DNA from: Myxococcus sp. CA023
GTDB lineage: Bacteria; Myxococcota; Myxococcia; Myxococcales; Myxococcaceae
Assembly (NCBI RefSeq): GCF_010998615.1
Contig: NZ_JAAEAH010000028.1
Coordinates: forward strand, 1 to 64,000
Reading direction: 5' to 3'
Length of the DNA stretch: 64,000 bases
Shown: positions 63,317 to 64,000 of the stretch, piece after piece
How the letters are laid out: the number at the start of each line of letters is the position of its first letter
How positions within the stretch are numbered: position 1 is the first letter of the stretch
Translations under genes and position numbers: made by a program
The notes under the pieces: generated by a model
The model's input: only the letters and a program-made list of their open reading frames with translations
Databases searched by the model: none
What the model was told of the DNA's origin: nothing

Positions 63317-64000
63317 ATGACTTCTCTTGCTCAACCGGCCCGCGTCTTCGTCGATCCCCTCGATGGGACCCGTGCTGCCGTCGAGGCGCGCCGATGGGTG
63401 TGGCCTCTCCTCATCCTGGCCCTGTGCGTGTCCGCTTCCGGGACGCTCTTTTCCCTCCGTTGGGACGTCGCGCCTGACGTCATCCGCCAGCTCCAGGGTT
63501 CTGGTCAGCTGATGGGGCTGTCGGAGGCGGACCTCACGGACAAGATCCAAACGGAGTCGCGAAAGGCGCTGGTCGGTGGCATCGCCAAGGGCGTCATCCT
63601 GATGCCGCTGATGGCGCTGCTCCTGGCCTGCATCCTGTGGGTGGCCAGCTGGCTCTTCGACCGGCCCGCGTCCTTCGAGCAGTTGCTGTCCGCGGCCGTG
63701 CTGGCGCTGCTGCCCATCGCGCTCTACCACCTCATCCTGACCCTCTGCGTCGCGGCGCAGCACTCGATTACCGTGGCGCGGGTGATGAACCTCGTACCGT
63801 CGAATCTGGGAGCCGTGTTGCAAGGCCTGAGTCCGAAGATGCAGCGCGTGGCGTCCACCGTGGACTTCTTCAACCTCTGGAGCACGGGCCTGCTGGGGCT
63901 GGGCTTCTCCGCCGCCACCGGGATGAGCCGTGGGCGCGCGTTGCTGCTGGCGGTGGCGCTGTATGCCATGTACGCGGGCATCTTCCTCATCGGCCTTCCC
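63317..64000 (+). CDS. YIP1-family membrane protein (3' end beyond window)
   Basis: 228 codons are visible with no stop before the window edge. After a polar N-terminus comes a hydrophobic helix (WPLLILALCVSASGTLF) and a loop. Four more membrane segments follow (GVILMPLMALLLACILWVAS; LLSAAVLALLPIALYHLIL; a segment around NLWSTGLLGLGFSAATG; LLLAVALYAMYAGIFLIGL). This spacing, with the FDRPASFEQLLSA loop, fits the YIP1/DUF1282 group. There is no Shine-Dalgarno at ATG 63317. Function unknown. Confidence 0.75.
   Translation, partial: MTSLAQPARVFVDPLDGTRAAVEARRWVWPLLILALCVSASGTLFSLRWDVAPDVIRQLQGSGQLMGLSEADLTDKIQTESRKALVGGIAKGVILMPLMALLLACILWVASWLFDRPASFEQLLSAAVLALLPIALYHLILTLCVAAQHSITVARVMNLVPSNLGAVLQGLSPKMQRVASTVDFFNLWSTGLLGLGFSAATGMSRGRALLLAVALYAMYAGIFLIGLP

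Overview
The window looks like chromosome from a myxobacterium of the Myxococcus/Corallococcus type. It has very high GC, GC-rich third codon positions, frequent GTG starts, many 4-bp ATGA/GTGA gene overlaps, an NtrC-type sigma54 activator beside its own kinase, Lys/Ala-rich histone-like tails and many secreted or TPR proteins with no obvious family. It is mostly core metabolism interleaved with lineage-specific envelope and regulatory genes. I see no integrated phage, insertion sequence, CRISPR array, rRNA or tRNA.

Layout. 1-7 kb: a two-CBS protein, a TPP riboswitch in front of thiC, a small DUF4870-type membrane protein, moaA coupled to an HD-GYP response regulator, and thiO. 7.1-14.5 kb: a complete histidine operon, hisGDCHABF-hisN-hisIE, preceded by a His-rich leader peptide and an intrinsic terminator, which is a classical attenuator. 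14.7-16.3 kb: two convergent unknowns. 16.4-23.1 kb: a lipoylation and 2-oxoacid dehydrogenase block (lpdA, lipA, an E2, a zinc-finger NTPase, and a LipB-Nudix fusion). 23.1-26.0 kb, reverse strand: a metallo-beta-lactamase-fold hydrolase, ribA and moeA. 26.2-31.3 kb: two neighbouring genes with histone-H1-like segments, the second being RNase R. 31.3-35.3 kb: a DUF3185-type membrane protein, a TPR lipoprotein, a membrane metallophosphoesterase, an SDR, and a scar made of two headless gene fragments.

35.3-43.2 kb is the best candidate for a distinct regulatory system. A four-gene tripartite exporter operon (TolC, ABC ATPase, MacA-like adaptor, MacB-like permease) is divergent from a histidine kinase/NtrC-family pair. 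The 411-bp intergenic region carries a well-spaced sigma54 -24/-12 element pointing at tolC. It also carries three copies of a TGCGG-N3-CCGCA palindrome, two of them about 76 and 96 bp upstream of the predicted start.

43.3-52.8 kb: a phospholipase A2-like protein, a small TPR protein, a PPTase, mutS2, a secreted TPR protein, a class III nucleotide cyclase, a NamZ/DUF1343 protein, a degenerate phosphoesterase-like protein and nadD. 52.9-54.9 kb: three tightly packed exported proteins of unknown function; the first two share a four-cysteine module. 55.0-64.0 kb: a very large HExxH-peptidase/beta-propeller/beta-barrel lipoprotein, an unknown 441-residue protein, a Rossmann/DUF2520 protein coupled to a ClpA/ClpC-like ATPase with a long proline-rich linker, and a YIP1-type membrane protein cut by the window edge.

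All family assignments were made by reading motifs; no database search was run. Start codons were chosen from Shine-Dalgarno spacing, overlaps and family length, and alternatives are noted.
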